Origin: an uncultured Bizionia sp.
GTDB lineage: Bacteria > Bacteroidota > Bacteroidia > Flavobacteriales > Flavobacteriaceae
Assembly (NCBI GenBank): GCA_947496215.1
Contig: CANMCF010000008.1
Coordinates: 111,759-175,758 of the forward strand
Reading direction: 5' to 3'
DNA: 64,000 nt
Shown here piece after piece: positions 63,999 to 64,000 of the stretch (its first letter is position 1; each line of letters begins with the position of its first letter). The notes beneath the pieces are model-generated. The model made no database searches. It was given only the letters and a program-made list of their open reading frames with translations, and had not been told where the DNA came from. The position numbers and the translations under genes were made by a program.

Positions 63999-64000
63999 AA

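Larger units (their letters stand above)
63683..64000. repeat. Tandem duplication with a 172-base period carrying precursors 7 and 8
   Basis: Copy A begins at 63683 and copy B at 63855. Over 146 aligned bases they differ at four positions, while the leader-coding part is identical. The second copy reaches the right edge, so the full number of copies is unknown. Confidence 0.9.

Noticed and set aside
1..64000. CRISPR arrays, tRNA or rRNA genes, insertion sequences
   Set aside because: No regularly spaced repeats, cloverleaf structures or transposase genes were recognised; the only tandem repeat is the precursor duplication at the right edge.

Overview
The window comes from an AT-rich member of the Bacteroidota, almost certainly a marine-type Flavobacteriaceae. 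Four signs support this. A type IX secretion lipoprotein gene (sprE/porW) runs off the left edge, and a secreted metalloprotease carries a type IX C-terminal sorting domain. Flavobacterial families such as DUF5687, DUF6427, DUF6341, DUF4254 and DUF6909 are present. Several promoters look like the Bacteroidetes TAnnTTTG -7 box. The genus cannot be fixed from this sequence.

Layout. 1-4.4 kb: start of sprE, then a minus-strand operon of a PadR repressor, two HAAS-type membrane proteins and a DUF5687 ABC exporter, headed by a large palindromic operator. 4.4-12 kb: a flavin/[2Fe-2S] reductase, a secreted M12B-like protease flanked by a duplicated segment (a sign of insertion), a membrane-anchored AraC regulator and a surface tail-fibre-like protein. 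12-17 kb: housekeeping and envelope genes (GT9 transferase, DUF4254, upp, DUF6427, DUF6341, purD). 17-51.7 kb: a very large polysaccharide locus, nearly all on the minus strand, probably read from a promoter before an M23 endopeptidase gene. It encodes routes to dTDP-L-rhamnose, UDP-ManNAcA, a second UDP-HexNAc-uronate, UDP-L-FucNAc, UDP-GlcA/UDP-xylose and a 4-amino-6-deoxy sugar, with glycosyltransferases, a Wzx flippase, three polymerase/ligase-like membrane proteins, a Wzz-like protein and two different initiating phosphosugar transferases.

52-64 kb is the most interesting part: a RiPP (class I lanthipeptide-like) locus. On the plus strand lie a HlyD-type adaptor, a C39-peptidase ABC exporter, a full-length LanB dehydratase and an MDR-family reductase. 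They are followed by at least eight small precursor genes, seven on the minus strand and one on the plus strand, seven of them shorter than 60 codons as properly started. All share a leader of the form K-L-x-F-x-K-x-S/T-I/L/V-x-E/K-L-N ending in GG. A membrane-spanning TPR/AraC regulator sits among them. Four precursors have a core starting T-[T/S]-x-x-C directly after GG, three of them [T/S]-P-x-C as in ring B of nisin. The other four have no cysteine. No LanC cyclase is visible, and the reductase next to LanB suggests that some dehydro-residues could be reduced to D-amino acids. The precursor array reaches the right edge and probably continues.
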